NCBI RefSeq assembly: GCF_040149665.1 | Contig: NZ_JBEFLP010000001.1 | Location: forward strand, 1,550,001 to 1,614,000 | Direction of reading: 5' to 3' | DNA from: Sulfitobacter sp. HNIBRBA3233 | GTDB lineage: Bacteria; Pseudomonadota; Alphaproteobacteria; Rhodobacterales; Rhodobacteraceae | DNA length: 64,000 bases | Part shown: one piece after another, positions 53,610 through 63,851 of the stretch | How positions within the stretch are numbered: the first letter of the stretch is position 1 | Layout: every line of letters starts with the position of its first letter | Made by a program: the position numbers and the translations under genes | Notes under the pieces: model-generated | Told to the model about the DNA's origin: nothing | Databases searched by the model: none | The model's input: the letters and a program-made list of their open reading frames with translations, nothing else

Positions 53610-54698
53610 ATGACATCTACCCCTTCCCTGTTCACCCCGATCAATATGGGCGACCTGACCCTACCGAACCGAGTGCTGATGGCGCCGCTGACGCGCAATC
53701 GCGCCAATGCCGACGGCACACCGGCGGCGATGGCCAAAACATATTACGCCCAACGCGCCACAGCGGGGATGATCCTGACGGAAGCCACGCAGATCTCACC
53801 GATGGGTAAGGGATATCTTGATACGCCCGGCATCTATAACGATGCGCAGGTCGAGGGCTGGCGCGAGATTACCGATACCGTTCACGCACATGGTGGACGG
53901 ATCTATTGCCAGCTGTGGCACGTCGGGCGGATCAGCCACGTGTCGCTGTTGCCCGATGGCGCGCAGCCGGTTTCATCGACGGACAAGGCGGCAAACGCCC
54001 AGACCTTCACCGCGAACGGGTTCGAGGACTGCTCCAAACCCGTGGCGCTGGATGCCGACGGAATAGCCGCGACTGTCGCGGATTACGCCAAGGCCGCACA
54101 GGCCGCACGGGATGCGGGTTTCGACGGGATCGAGGTGCACGCCGCGAATGGTTACCTGCTCGACCAATTCCTGCAGGACGGTGTCAACGACCGGACCGAC
54201 GCTTATGGCGGCACTGTCCAGAACCGGATGCGTTTCCTCGAAGAAGTTCTGGATGCCGTCAGCGACGTCTTCCCGACATCGCGTATCGGTGTGCGCCTGT
54301 CGCCGCTGGGCGAGGCAAACGATATGTCCGACAGTGATCCGGAAACCCATTTCGCCGAAATCTACAAAATGCTCGACGCCCGCAATCTGGCCTATCTGCA
54401 TGTGGTCGAGAAATTCCCCGGCAATGATGGCGCGCGCGATGTTATCCGCGCGCTGCGCCCCAACTACAGCGGGTTCTACATCAGCAACGGCGGCTATGAT
54501 GCGGAAAAGGCGCGCAAGGCACTGGACGAAGGCCACGCCCATGCGGTGACGTTCGGCCGGCCCTTCATCGCCAATCCGGACCTGCCCGAACGGTTCCGCC
54601 GCGGTGCGGCGCTGAATGATCCCGATCCGGACACCTTTTATGGCGGAGACGAAAAAGGATATACGGATTACCCGTTCCTGCCCGACGACCCGGCCTGA
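53610..54698 (+). CDS. Old yellow enzyme family ene-reductase (NemA type)
   Basis: 362 residues, an FMN-dependent TIM barrel. The N-terminal LFTPINMGDLTLPNRVLMAPLTRNRA binds FMN, HVGRISHVSL is the conserved active region, and EVHAANGYLLDQFLQDGVNDRTDAYGG is a family signature. The C-terminal ITFGRPFIANPDLPERF-like VTFGRPFIANPDLP completes the FMN site. It reduces activated alkenes, nitro compounds or N-ethylmaleimide with NAD(P)H. A detoxification role is inferred. Confidence 0.95.
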   Translation: MTSTPSLFTPINMGDLTLPNRVLMAPLTRNRANADGTPAAMAKTYYAQRATAGMILTEATQISPMGKGYLDTPGIYNDAQVEGWREITDTVHAHGGRIYCQLWHVGRISHVSLLPDGAQPVSSTDKAANAQTFTANGFEDCSKPVALDADGIAATVADYAKAAQAARDAGFDGIEVHAANGYLLDQFLQDGVNDRTDAYGGTVQNRMRFLEEVLDAVSDVFPTSRIGVRLSPLGEANDMSDSDPETHFAEIYKMLDARNLAYLHVVEKFPGNDGARDVIRALRPNYSGFYISNGGYDAEKARKALDEGHAHAVTFGRPFIANPDLPERFRRGAALNDPDPDTFYGGDEKGYTDYPFLPDDPA

Positions 54699-54785
54699 AG
54701 CCTTAAAAAGATGCTGCCGGGGGTCCAAGCGGCGCCCGGCGGCACGCAGTATTTCAGGATTGAACGAATCAAGCCTGACAATATG

Positions 54786-54805
54786 AATTCCCGCATAAAT
54801 TGAAT
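54786..54805 (+). repeat. Direct repeat upstream of the curlin gene, copy 1
   Basis: The 20-base unit AATTCCCGCA followed by TAAATTGAAT; the second copy starts 29 bases later and matches at 18 of 20 positions. It is 271 bases upstream of the curlin ATG. Confidence 0.65.
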
Positions 54806-54814
54806 AACATCTTA

Positions 54815-54834
54815 AATTCCCGCAGGAATTGAAT
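54815..54834 (+). repeat. Direct repeat upstream of the curlin gene, copy 2
   Basis: AATTCCCGCA followed by GGAATTGAAT. This copy is also partly palindromic (AATTCC-CGCA-GGAATT), so it could bind a dimeric regulator. Its spacing from copy 1 is just under three helical turns. Confidence 0.65.
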
Positions 54835-55075
54835 TTTTGATACCCGCATCCTTCCCGAGGGGGCCGGAAACGCATTGTTTCCTGAACTAGAAAACCATTT
54901 ATTTCAGATTGCTAGACAACATTCGGCCCAATTGGTGCCACATTCTCGACAAATTTGATCGTGACGCAGAATACGATCTTTATTAACCTTTCTTTATCTC
55001 ACGGCTGGGTCCGAAACGGATACAGCGCCATCCGCGAATGGTCGTTGGGTGGAGATGGATAAAAGGGAAAATACG

Positions 55076-56368
55076 ATGATTTCGCGTCTTACATTTACAA
55101 CAAGCACATTCGCCGTTTTGGCGTTGACCGCCGGCGCAGCATTTGCCGACACCAACCAAGCACATCTGAAGCAAACGCAGACTGGCACGGGTGCAGGTAC
55201 GAACTCCGCACTGGTTGTCCAGAGCGGTTCGGACAACGAAGCAGGTTCGGCAACTCAGAACATGAAGCAGACCGCTTCCAGCAATTCGAACAACGATTTG
55301 AACATCCTTCAGTCGGGGAACAACAACGATATCGGCTTGAACGGCTTCTCGCAGCTGTCGCAGTACGCTTCGTCTCCGAACGGTAACACCGCTGACATCG
55401 AACAGCAGTCCAATGACAACGTTGTTGGCAAGGTCGAACAGAAAAACCGCTTTGGTGGCGCCGTGGGCGCGACAGGCAACGCCCTGACGATCCTGCAAAC
55501 CGGCGGTGACGACAACGTCATTACCTCTGTCTCGCAGGACAAGCACAAGGGCGGCGGCGGCAACACAGCCGACATCACGATGACGGGCGCAAGCAACACG
55601 ATCTCGTCCGTCGTTCAGGCTGTGACAGGCGGCGTGCAGGGCAACAACATGACTGTGACGATCTCCGGCGGTGACAACGGCCGTGGAACGCTTTCCGGCT
55701 TTGCCGCTTTGAGCGGCGCGGAAACCAGCACGCTCAAACAGGGCTTCAAGGACGTTAATAACGGCAACGCGGCTAAGGGCAACAACTCCCTCACGCTGGA
55801 TATTTCGGGTGGCTCGAACCAGTTCGGCGTGACGCAACAAGGCGTCAACAACACCGTCGGCACACTGTCGATCACCGGCGACAGCAACCAGCTGGGCATA
55901 TATCAGGACGGCGACGCGAACAGCGTTGATCTTGCTGTCCTCGGCGGAGCCTTCAACAATGTCGGCGTAACGCAGGGCGGAACGAACTACTCCGACATCT
56001 CGATCGTGGGCAACAGCAACCAGGCATCAATCACCCAATCCGGTCTTAACGGCGATGGCACAGACGGGTTTGGTGTGGAACTGTCGATCAACGGCGATTT
56101 CAACGGTACGGGTACCTTCAGCGGCTACGCGGCCGGTTCTTTGCTGGTGAATGGCACGATCGACCAGTCAGGCAACAACAACCTGTTCACTGCGTCAATC
56201 ACTGACGACGGCAACATGTTCGCCGGCTTGCAGTTTGGTGATGACAACACCGCCAACATCACTGTCGCCGGGAATACAAACCAGTTTGCGGTTTCTCAGG
56301 TCGGCAACACGAACGTTGCGAACCTGGCGCAGACAGGCAACAACAACAACGCCTTCATTAATCAGTAA
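55076..56368 (+). CDS. Curlin-repeat secreted protein
   Basis: 430 residues. A signal peptide of about 24 residues ends in AAFA. The rest is rich in Asn, Gln, Gly, Ser and Thr with curlin-like repeats of the type Gx2NxaxxxQxG, for example NALTILQTGGDDNVITSVSQ, SNQFGVTQQGVNNTV and GNTNVANLAQTGNNNNAF near the end. Such repeats form amyloid beta-solenoids in curli. It is longer than CsgA and holds many units. No csgB, csgE, csgF, csgG or csgC gene is in the window, so export and nucleation must depend on genes elsewhere. AAGGGA precedes the ATG at 55076. A terminator follows. Confidence 0.85.
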   Translation: MISRLTFTTSTFAVLALTAGAAFADTNQAHLKQTQTGTGAGTNSALVVQSGSDNEAGSATQNMKQTASSNSNNDLNILQSGNNNDIGLNGFSQLSQYASSPNGNTADIEQQSNDNVVGKVEQKNRFGGAVGATGNALTILQTGGDDNVITSVSQDKHKGGGGNTADITMTGASNTISSVVQAVTGGVQGNNMTVTISGGDNGRGTLSGFAALSGAETSTLKQGFKDVNNGNAAKGNNSLTLDISGGSNQFGVTQQGVNNTVGTLSITGDSNQLGIYQDGDANSVDLAVLGGAFNNVGVTQGGTNYSDISIVGNSNQASITQSGLNGDGTDGFGVELSINGDFNGTGTFSGYAAGSLLVNGTIDQSGNNNLFTASITDDGNMFAGLQFGDDNTANITVAGNTNQFAVSQVGNTNVANLAQTGNNNNAFINQ

Positions 56369-56393
56369 GCCTCGCGCTTGACTGTTACGAACT

Positions 56394-56420
56394 GGGCCGC
56401 CCTTCGGGGCGGCCCTTTTC
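56394..56420 (+). terminator. Rho-independent terminator after the curlin gene
   Basis: A 9-bp stem GGGCCGCCC/GGGCGGCCC with a short TTCG-type loop followed by TTTTCC. Confidence 0.9.
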
Positions 56421-56503
56421 CGTTCGGGTCTGGCCCTTGCGGTCTGCACGTTCCGGTGCAACGGCGACAGGGTTTTCCGCCTCCCCATCACACCCCCCAT
56501 GAA

Positions 56504-56539
56504 AACAAAAAATCCCGCGCACAGATCGGTGCGCGGGAT
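56504..56539 (-). terminator. Rho-independent terminator after gcdH
   Basis: An 11-bp perfect stem ATCCCGCGCAC/GTGCGCGGGAT with a 6-nt loop and TTTTTTG on the minus strand. Confidence 0.93.
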
Positions 56540-56567
56540 TGTTCGTCACGACAGATGCGGCTGTGTC

Positions 56568-57791
<1,224 letters not shown>

Positions 57792-57877
57792 GGTAGTTCC
57801 TTTCACGCTGATTACGGTTTGGATTGACGTCTTTATTGCATTTTTCGCGGGAAAATTCTAACGATGCTTGATCCTCA

Positions 57878-57893
57878 ACATATGAGTTTATGT
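57878..57893. promoter_or_regulatory. Candidate LysR operator in gcdH/lysR region
   Basis: ACATA-TGAGTT-TATGT, a perfect 5-bp inverted repeat that contains a T-N11-A spaced pair as in LysR boxes. It ends 5 bases before the LysR start codon and 86 bases before the gcdH ATG. A second palindrome ATGTA-A-TACAT (57890-57900) overlaps its right half and the start codon. Confidence 0.5.
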
Positions 57894-57898
57894 AATAC

Positions 57899-58792
57899 AT
57901 GATCGCGCCGCGTCGATACCTTCCGTCGGTTTCCGCCCTTCTCGCCTTCGAGGCTTGCGCGCGTCTGGGGTCGGCCACGCAGGCCGCGACCGAGCTTTCG
58001 CTCACGCAATCCGCGATCAGCCGCCAGATCAAGACGCTGGAGGAACAGCTGGGCGTCGAGCTGATGGCACGGCAGGGGCGCCAGCTGGTCCTGACGCAAG
58101 TCGGACAGGATTACGTAAGAGAAGTCCGCGAGGTGCTGGGCAGGCTCGCGCAGGCCTCCATCAACGCGCGGACGGACCGGCAGTCAGGCGTGCTGACGCT
58201 GGCAATCCTGCCGGCATTCGGGATGCATTGGCTGGCGCCCCGGCTGTCTGGTTTTTCCGCCGCCCACCCCGAAGTCACCGTGAATCTTTCGACGCGCCTG
58301 CGGCCGTTTTCGCTGGGCCCCTCGCCTTTCGATGCGGCGATCCATTTCGGCCACGAAGACTGGCCCGGCGTGCACTACATGCCGCTTTTGCCCGAAATCG
58401 TCGTGCCGGTCTGCGCGCCGGACCTTCACGGTGCGCCCTTTGATGACCCCGCGGCGATGCTCGCGCATCCGCTCTTGCATCTAGAAACCCGCCCGCGCGC
58501 ATGGGCGCGATGGCTGGAGGCCGTCGGCCACGCGGACGCGCCGCCGCACGGCATGATGTTCGACCAGTTCGCCACGATGGCGCAGGCGGCGATGCACGGG
58601 CTGGGCATCGCGCTGTTGCCGACCTTCGTTGCCGATCCCTACCTGAAAAGCGGCCAGCTCAAGCTGGCATCGGACAAGACAAACGAAAGCATCGGCAGTT
58701 ACTTCCTTGTCTGGCCCGACGACCGCCCCGCGCCCCGCGCCCTGCGCGCGTTTTGCGAATGGCTGGAGACGCAGGCAAAAAGCGTTCAGTGA
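57899..58792 (+). CDS. LysR-family transcriptional regulator
   Basis: 297 residues. The N-terminal helix-turn-helix is ALLAFEACARLGSATQAATELSLTQSAISRQIKTLE, of the GcvA-like subgroup, followed by the effector-binding domain (about 90-295). Divergent orientation and 107-base spacing from gcdH suggest control of glutaryl-CoA dehydrogenase, but this is inference. There is no ribosome site before the ATG at 57899, and the candidate operator overlaps its start, suggesting autorepression. Confidence 0.9.
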   Translation: MIAPRRYLPSVSALLAFEACARLGSATQAATELSLTQSAISRQIKTLEEQLGVELMARQGRQLVLTQVGQDYVREVREVLGRLAQASINARTDRQSGVLTLAILPAFGMHWLAPRLSGFSAAHPEVTVNLSTRLRPFSLGPSPFDAAIHFGHEDWPGVHYMPLLPEIVVPVCAPDLHGAPFDDPAAMLAHPLLHLETRPRAWARWLEAVGHADAPPHGMMFDQFATMAQAAMHGLGIALLPTFVADPYLKSGQLKLASDKTNESIGSYFLVWPDDRPAPRALRAFCEWLETQAKSVQ

Positions 58793-58897
58793 CGCTCAGA
58801 TTGCTAAAATTTTGCCTTGATTGTCAAAATTCGGCCACATTCATACTCTAGAAACGTCTTTCAGTGACCGGGTGGGGCCGACACGAAGGAGCATCAA

Positions 58898-59359
58898 ATG
58901 CTTAACACATATCGCGCGCGCGCAGCTTTTGCGGCCGCCTTTCTGACCTGCGCGGCCGGTCCGGCCGTATCCGAAAACTTCGACATCCTCATGATGGAGA
59001 ACGCGTTCTTCCCGGAAGTAACCTTTGTCCAGCCGGGTGACACCGTCACATTCGTGAACATGTCCGGCCTGCCGCGCAACATCGCGGCCACGGACAAAAG
59101 CTGGGACACCGAAAACATCATGGACGGCGGGAGCCTCACGGTCACCGTCAGCAGCGAGATGTCCAGCGAATTCAAACTCTCCGTCAAAGGCGCCGCCAAT
59201 GACGACAGCGGCACTGCCGTGGGTCATGGTGAAGAAGGTGCCCTGACGGATGACAACCTGACACTCTCCGGCGACGAAGCCGCAACCGCGGAAAGCGCGG
59301 CTGCAGTTGTTATCGGCAAGCTTGATTTCACCGCGCCCACTATTGTCGCGGCTGACTGA
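58898..59359 (+). CDS. Secreted cupredoxin-like protein lacking copper ligands
   Basis: 153 residues. A signal peptide of about 25 residues ends in PAVS. The segment MENAFFPEVTFVQPGDTVTFVNMSGLPRNI is the N-terminal cupredoxin pattern. The His expected after the turn (for example in SxPHN) is Arg, the mature protein has no Cys, and only one His is present, so a type 1 copper site cannot form. The C-terminal half is Ala/Glu/Asp-rich. AAGGAG precedes the ATG. It is periplasmic, with unknown role. Confidence 0.7.
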   Translation: MLNTYRARAAFAAAFLTCAAGPAVSENFDILMMENAFFPEVTFVQPGDTVTFVNMSGLPRNIAATDKSWDTENIMDGGSLTVTVSSEMSSEFKLSVKGAANDDSGTAVGHGEEGALTDDNLTLSGDEAATAESAAAVVIGKLDFTAPTIVAAD

Positions 59360-59435
59360 CGGCCACCCGCTCTTTTCGTGATCTTTCCCGGCGCTGCCCC
59401 CCACGCAGTCGCCGGGATTGCGCGTGGCGCGCGAC

Positions 59436-60116
59436 CTAGCTTTCGGGATCGAAGGGCTCGATCAGTTCGGGCCCCGAGGCGCGGTTGGAATTTACCGCGC
59501 GGTCCACGCGGTGCCAGCGCAGCGCGTCTTCCGGCGCTGCCCGCATCAGTCTGGCGGCCCCCTTCCCGGCCTCCCCCAGCCAAAGCCCGCAGTCTTTTTG
59601 CTCGACGATCACCGGCATGCGGTGGTGGATTTCCTGCATCGCGTCATTCGCCGCCGTGGTCAGGATCGCCACGGTATGCCACGTCTCGCCGGTTTTCGGA
59701 TCCGTCCACGCCTGCCAGAGCCCGGCGAAAGCCAGCGGCGCGCCATCCTCGCGGGTGATATACCACGGGTCGCGCCCACCCTCGCTGTCCTTGGTCCATT
59801 CGTAGAACCCGCTTGCCACGACCAGAACGCGCCGGTCGTGGACCGCTGACTTGAATGCCGGTTTTTCCAGCACGGTTTCCGCACGCGCGTTGATCAAGAG
59901 CGGGCCGTCGTTGGGTTTCGTGTACCAGTGCGGAATGAGCCCCCAGCGCATCGGCTCCAACCGGCGGGCGCGATCGGCACCGCCACTGACAACAGCCACC
60001 TGCGTTGTCGGACACACGTTGTAGTCGGGCGTCTGCGGCAGGTCGTTCGACGGTGCTGCGTCAAAGACATGCGCCATCGCGTCGATCGGCACCGTCACGG
60101 CCATACGTCCACACAT
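59436..60116 (-). CDS. SOS response-associated peptidase (SRAP, YedK/HMCES family)
   Basis: 226 residues. SRAP proteins crosslink to abasic sites in single-stranded DNA through Cys2. The Met-Cys-Gly-Arg start (MCGRMAVTVP) is intact. RWGLIPHWYTKP, the INARAETV block, GFYEWTK with the catalytic Glu, and HHRMPVIV with the His are all present. The ATG at 60116 follows GGAG and places Cys at position 2; the upstream open frame is not used. Confidence 0.94.
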   Translation of the reverse strand: MCGRMAVTVPIDAMAHVFDAAPSNDLPQTPDYNVCPTTQVAVVSGGADRARRLEPMRWGLIPHWYTKPNDGPLLINARAETVLEKPAFKSAVHDRRVLVVASGFYEWTKDSEGGRDPWYITREDGAPLAFAGLWQAWTDPKTGETWHTVAILTTAANDAMQEIHHRMPVIVEQKDCGLWLGEAGKGAARLMRAAPEDALRWHRVDRAVNSNRASGPELIEPFDPES

Positions 60117-60252
60117 CTCCAGTCCCTCCGCCCGTTTGCCAAGGGGATGGTAGCGGGCTGCGCCTTTACCGCAAGGCGCGGCGGCCTGCGTCGCGCAATC
60201 GGACCGCCCCGCCGCTGCGGGCCAGTCATCCTGACGCTGTTGCGGGCCCATG

Positions 60253-60286
60253 AAAAAGGCGCGCGCGGGTTTCCCTGCGCGCGCCT
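60253..60286 (-). terminator. Rho-independent terminator after the 5'-nucleotidase
   Basis: A long GC stem (GGCGCGCGC with partner GCGCGCGCC, small bulge) then TTTTTC on the minus strand, 28 bases after the stop at 60314. Confidence 0.85.
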
Positions 60287-60313
60287 GCATTGCGCGGCTC
60301 TTTTGGCCGGTGA

Positions 60314-61870
60314 TTATTTCACCGTGATGCGGCCATCGGTATAGGGCTTGTAGGGCGCGTTCGCGGCCAGATACTCCGCCGTGACATCCGCCAGATCGGG
60401 GCCGAAGTCGTAGGGGTTCATCGCGGTCTTGAACATCGCATAGCCGTCGCCACCGTTGCGCACGTAGTTATTGGACACCACGCCGTAAGTTGCCTCGGGA
60501 TCAATTGGCTCGCCGCCGATCATCACGTCGGACACGCGCGATCCGGGTTCTGCGCTCGCATCGAAGGCATAGCTCATGCCCGCAACCTGCGGGAAACGGC
60601 CCGCGCCTTCCTCGATCTGGCTGACGCCGTTCTCAAGCGCCTCGATCAGGGTCGATCCCTTCACCTCGAAGGTCGACAGCGTGTTCTGGAACGGAAGAAC
60701 CGTCAGCACCTCGCCCATGGTGACCTCTCCCGCGTCGATGGACGCACGGATGCCGCCACCGTTCTGGATAGCGACCTGAATGCCCTGATCGGCGACACGC
60801 GCCAGCATGGCGTCGGCGATGAGATTGCCCATCGTGCATTCCTGCGCGCGGCAGACTTCGCGGTCCCCGCTGATCGCTTCTTCGGTTTCCGCCACGACGC
60901 GGTTGCGGATCTCTTCCAGCGGTGCCGCCATTTCGGCGATACGCTCGACCGTCGCTTCGTCTTCGGCGACCGAGGCGTCGATCAGGATCGGCTCGCCCAC
61001 GGCTTCGGTGATGTTACCGTCGTCGTCGAAAGTGACGTTCAATTCGCCCAGATATTTCCCGTAGGCATAGGCCTGAACGATAGCCGTGTTTCCGACCATC
61101 GTCGGATAGGGGCCTTCGGCGCGATCGCTGGTGTTGCTCAGCAGGGTGTTGGAGTGGCCACCCACGATCACATCGACGCCAGTCGTGTTGGCCGCGACTT
61201 CCTGATCGACGGCATAGGACGAGTGGCTGAGCACGATGATCTTGTTCACCCCGTCGGCGGTCAGCTTGTCGACCTCGGCCTGAACGGCAGCGACGGGATC
61301 GGAGAAGGTGATGTTGTCGCCGGGGGCCGCGAGCTCGTCGGTATCCTCGGGCGTCAGGCCGATAAGGCCGATCCGTTCACCGCCGCGTTCGATCACGGTG
61401 GATTTTTGCAGCTTGTCGGCCAGCAGCGGCTCGGCGCTGACATCGGCGTTCGACATCAGGATCGGGAATTCGATCGCCGCCATGAACGATGCAAGCACTT
61501 CGGGCCCGTCGTCAAATTCGTGGTTGCCCACGGTCATGCCGTCATAGCCGAGCTTGTTCATCATCTCGGCGGCCATGGCCCCCTTGTAGTAGTTGTAGAA
61601 CAGCGTGCCCTGAAACTGGTCTCCGCCGTCCACGAGGATCGCGTTGTTGGTGCGCGATTGCGCGTCCTTGATCGCTGTCACCAGACGCGCGGTCCCGCCG
61701 AAACATTCGCCTGCGGTGTTGTCCTCGGCGCCGCATGGACCGTCGTATTTGCTGATCGGCTCGAATCGTGCGTGAAAATCGTTGGTGTGCAGGATGGTCA
61801 GTTTGTATTCGGCACTGGCCATTCCCGCACTCAGGCCAAGAACGGCCGCGCTGAGAAGGAATCGTTTCAT
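60314..61870 (-). CDS. Bifunctional metallophosphatase/5'-nucleotidase (UshA type)
   Basis: 518 residues. A signal peptide of about 20 residues ends in MASA. The metallophosphoesterase domain has HTNDFHARFEP, VDGGDQFQG, VGNHEFDDG and GGHSNT (metal ligands). The C-terminal nucleotidase domain has NGGGIRASIDAG and GDGYAMFK near the end. It is a periplasmic enzyme hydrolysing nucleotides or UDP-sugars for phosphate and nucleoside recovery. GGGAG precedes the ATG at 61870. Confidence 0.95.
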   Translation of the reverse strand: MKRFLLSAAVLGLSAGMASAEYKLTILHTNDFHARFEPISKYDGPCGAEDNTAGECFGGTARLVTAIKDAQSRTNNAILVDGGDQFQGTLFYNYYKGAMAAEMMNKLGYDGMTVGNHEFDDGPEVLASFMAAIEFPILMSNADVSAEPLLADKLQKSTVIERGGERIGLIGLTPEDTDELAAPGDNITFSDPVAAVQAEVDKLTADGVNKIIVLSHSSYAVDQEVAANTTGVDVIVGGHSNTLLSNTSDRAEGPYPTMVGNTAIVQAYAYGKYLGELNVTFDDDGNITEAVGEPILIDASVAEDEATVERIAEMAAPLEEIRNRVVAETEEAISGDREVCRAQECTMGNLIADAMLARVADQGIQVAIQNGGGIRASIDAGEVTMGEVLTVLPFQNTLSTFEVKGSTLIEALENGVSQIEEGAGRFPQVAGMSYAFDASAEPGSRVSDVMIGGEPIDPEATYGVVSNNYVRNGGDGYAMFKTAMNPYDFGPDLADVTAEYLAANAPYKPYTDGRITVK

Positions 61871-62032
61871 TATCGGGTCTCCCGTTGGGTTTCTGACGGT
61901 ATCAAAGCCTGCCACCGGCTGCCTGTCAAAGCGGATGTGCGGCCCCCGCCACCTCCCGCAGCGTCACCCCTGCCGATCTGCGCAAAGCCGGGGCACTTGA
62001 CCCTCAGGGCGCGAAAAGCCATTCAGGGAAGC

Positions 62033-62383
62033 ATGCATATCTTCAAGATTTTCCGCGCTGCCGAATGGCAGGCGCTGCGCGCCAACGGCGAAACCGCCGG
62101 GGCGCCGATCGATGTGGCCGACGGCTACGTTCACTTCTCTACTGCGACGCAGGCGGCGGAAACCGCCGCCAAGCATTTCGCCGCAGAGGACGACCTGTTC
62201 CTGCTGGCGGTCGAGACGGACACCCTGGGCGATGACCTGAAATGGGAACCCTCCCGCGGCGACGCGCTGTTCCCGCATCTCTACCGCAACCTGCGGCTGG
62301 CCGATGTGATCTGGGCGCAGCCGCTGCCGCTGGTGGACGGCAAACACCAGTTCCCCGCCGGGCTAGAGGAGGCCGCAGAGTGA
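62033..62383 (+). CDS. DUF952 family protein
   Basis: 116 residues. Recognised as DUF952 by the start MHIFKIFRAAEWQALR, the DGYVHFSTATQAAETAAKHF block, and the LKWEPSRGDALFPHLYRNL motif. A small alpha/beta protein of unknown function. Its stop overlaps the GTG start of the DUF1330 gene (GTGA), and a GAGGAGG ribosome site for that gene lies inside its end. Confidence 0.92.
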   Translation: MHIFKIFRAAEWQALRANGETAGAPIDVADGYVHFSTATQAAETAAKHFAAEDDLFLLAVETDTLGDDLKWEPSRGDALFPHLYRNLRLADVIWAQPLPLVDGKHQFPAGLEEAAE

Positions 62384-62811
62384 CCGGATATGTAGACACA
62401 GACCGCGCGCAGTTCGAGATCTTCAAATCCCTGCCCCGCGATACACCGATCGAAATGCTCAACCTCGTGCAATTCAACGATCTGGCCAACTATCCGGGCG
62501 ACCACGAGCGGGCCCGCGACGGGCTGACCGGGGCGCAGGCCTACGCGCTTTACGGCCAACACAGTGGTCCGGTCCTGAAAAAGGTCGGAGGAGAGATCAT
62601 CTGGCGCGGCGGTTTCGACGTCACGCTGATCGGTGATCCGTCCGAACAGTGGGACGCGATGTTCATCGCCCGCTACCCCACCGCAGGAGCGTTTCTGGCC
62701 ATGGTCACCGACCCGGATTACAAGAAGGCGGTTGTCCACCGCACCGCCTCCATCAAGAATTCGCGGCTGATCCGTGCCCGTGGGCTGCCGCCGCAGGATA
62801 TCTTTGCGTGA
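62380..62811 (+). CDS. DUF1330 family protein
   Basis: 143 residues, GTG start. A ferredoxin-like small protein: [28 protein letters not shown], and [24 protein letters not shown] match DUF1330. Function is unknown. It overlaps both neighbours by four bases, so DUF952-DUF1330-pyrD is translationally coupled. Confidence 0.9.
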   Translation: MTGYVDTDRAQFEIFKSLPRDTPIEMLNLVQFNDLANYPGDHERARDGLTGAQAYALYGQHSGPVLKKVGGEIIWRGGFDVTLIGDPSEQWDAMFIARYPTAGAFLAMVTDPDYKKAVVHRTASIKNSRLIRARGLPPQDIFA

Positions 62812-63851
62812 GCGCGCTTCTGGAGGCTATGGGCCTGAGCCTTCTGCGCCAGATTGATCCCGAAACCGCCCATGGCCTTGCGATCCGTGCCTTGCAGGCG
62901 GGGCTCGGGCCGAAAACCGGTCCGGTGACCTCGGCGCGTCTGCGCACAAACGTCGCCGGGATCGAGCTGCCCAATCCCGTCGGCCTCGCGGCGGGATTCG
63001 ACAAGAACGCGCAGGCGGTCACGCCGCTTGGCGCGGCGGGTTTCGGATTTATCGAGGTGGGTGCGGCGACGCCCCGCGCGCAGGCAGGCAATCCGCGCCC
63101 GCGGCTGTTCCGGCTGTCCGACGACCGCGCCGCGATCAACCGCTTCGGGTTCAACAACGAAGGCATGGACGCCATCGTCGCGCGTCTGGCGCGCTCCTCC
63201 TGCCAGATACCCGTTGGTCTGAACCTCGGGGCCAACAAGGACAGCGCCGACCGCGCGGGCGACTTTGCCCGCGTGATGGAAGCGGCCCGCGACCACGTCG
63301 ATTTCGCCACCGTCAACGTCTCCTCCCCCAACACCGAGAAACTGCGCGATCTTCAGGGCAAGGCCGCGCTGTCGGCGCTGCTCGATGGTGTGATGGCCGC
63401 GCGCGGGACAACGCCGGTCTTTCTGAAAATAGCGCCCGATCTGACCGTTGCAGAGATCACCGAGATCGCCGAGGTTGCGCAGGACGCGGGGGTCGCGGCA
63501 ATCGTTGCGACCAATACGACACTCAGCCGCGAGGGGCTGCGATCTGCGCAGCGCGAACAGGCAGGCGGGCTGTCCGGTGCGCCGCTTTTCGAACGCTCGA
63601 CGCGGGTGCTGGCGCGGCTGTCGTCCTGCAGCGATCTGCCGTTGATCGGCGTGGGCGGTATCGCCAGCGCGCAGGACGCTTACGCCAAGATCTGCGCGGG
63701 CGCCTCGGCGGTGCAGCTTTATACCGCGCTGGTTTATGGCGGGATGCGCATGGTGCCAAAAATCGCCCACGAGCTTGACGCCTTGCTGGCGCGGGACGGT
63801 TTTGCGACCGTTGCGGATGCGGTCGGCAGCCGCCGCGACGACTGGCTCTAG
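62808..63851 (+). CDS. pyrD: Dihydroorotate dehydrogenase (quinone), class 2
   Basis: 347 residues, GTG start. It oxidises dihydroorotate to orotate for pyrimidine synthesis with FMN and ubiquinone. [21 protein letters not shown], the catalytic Ser region [22 protein letters not shown], and [20 protein letters not shown] are present. The N-terminal amphipathic helix ([23 protein letters not shown]) is the membrane-association part of class 2. Its stop overlaps the convergent MATE gene end. Confidence 0.97.
   Translation: MSALLEAMGLSLLRQIDPETAHGLAIRALQAGLGPKTGPVTSARLRTNVAGIELPNPVGLAAGFDKNAQAVTPLGAAGFGFIEVGAATPRAQAGNPRPRLFRLSDDRAAINRFGFNNEGMDAIVARLARSSCQIPVGLNLGANKDSADRAGDFARVMEAARDHVDFATVNVSSPNTEKLRDLQGKAALSALLDGVMAARGTTPVFLKIAPDLTVAEITEIAEVAQDAGVAAIVATNTTLSREGLRSAQREQAGGLSGAPLFERSTRVLARLSSCSDLPLIGVGGIASAQDAYAKICAGASAVQLYTALVYGGMRMVPKIAHELDALLARDGFATVADAVGSRRDDWL

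Larger units (their letters stand above)
54699..55075. other. AT-rich regulatory region upstream of the curlin gene
   Basis: A 377-base stretch, strikingly AT-richer than its neighbours. It holds the two 20-base direct repeats at 54786 and 54815 and probably the promoter of the curlin-repeat gene. No gene is supported. Confidence 0.6.

Noticed and set aside
60005..60253. Plus-strand frames between the SRAP and nucleotidase genes
   Set aside because: Both neighbours run on the minus strand and the stretch contains a terminator hairpin; frames lack ribosome sites.
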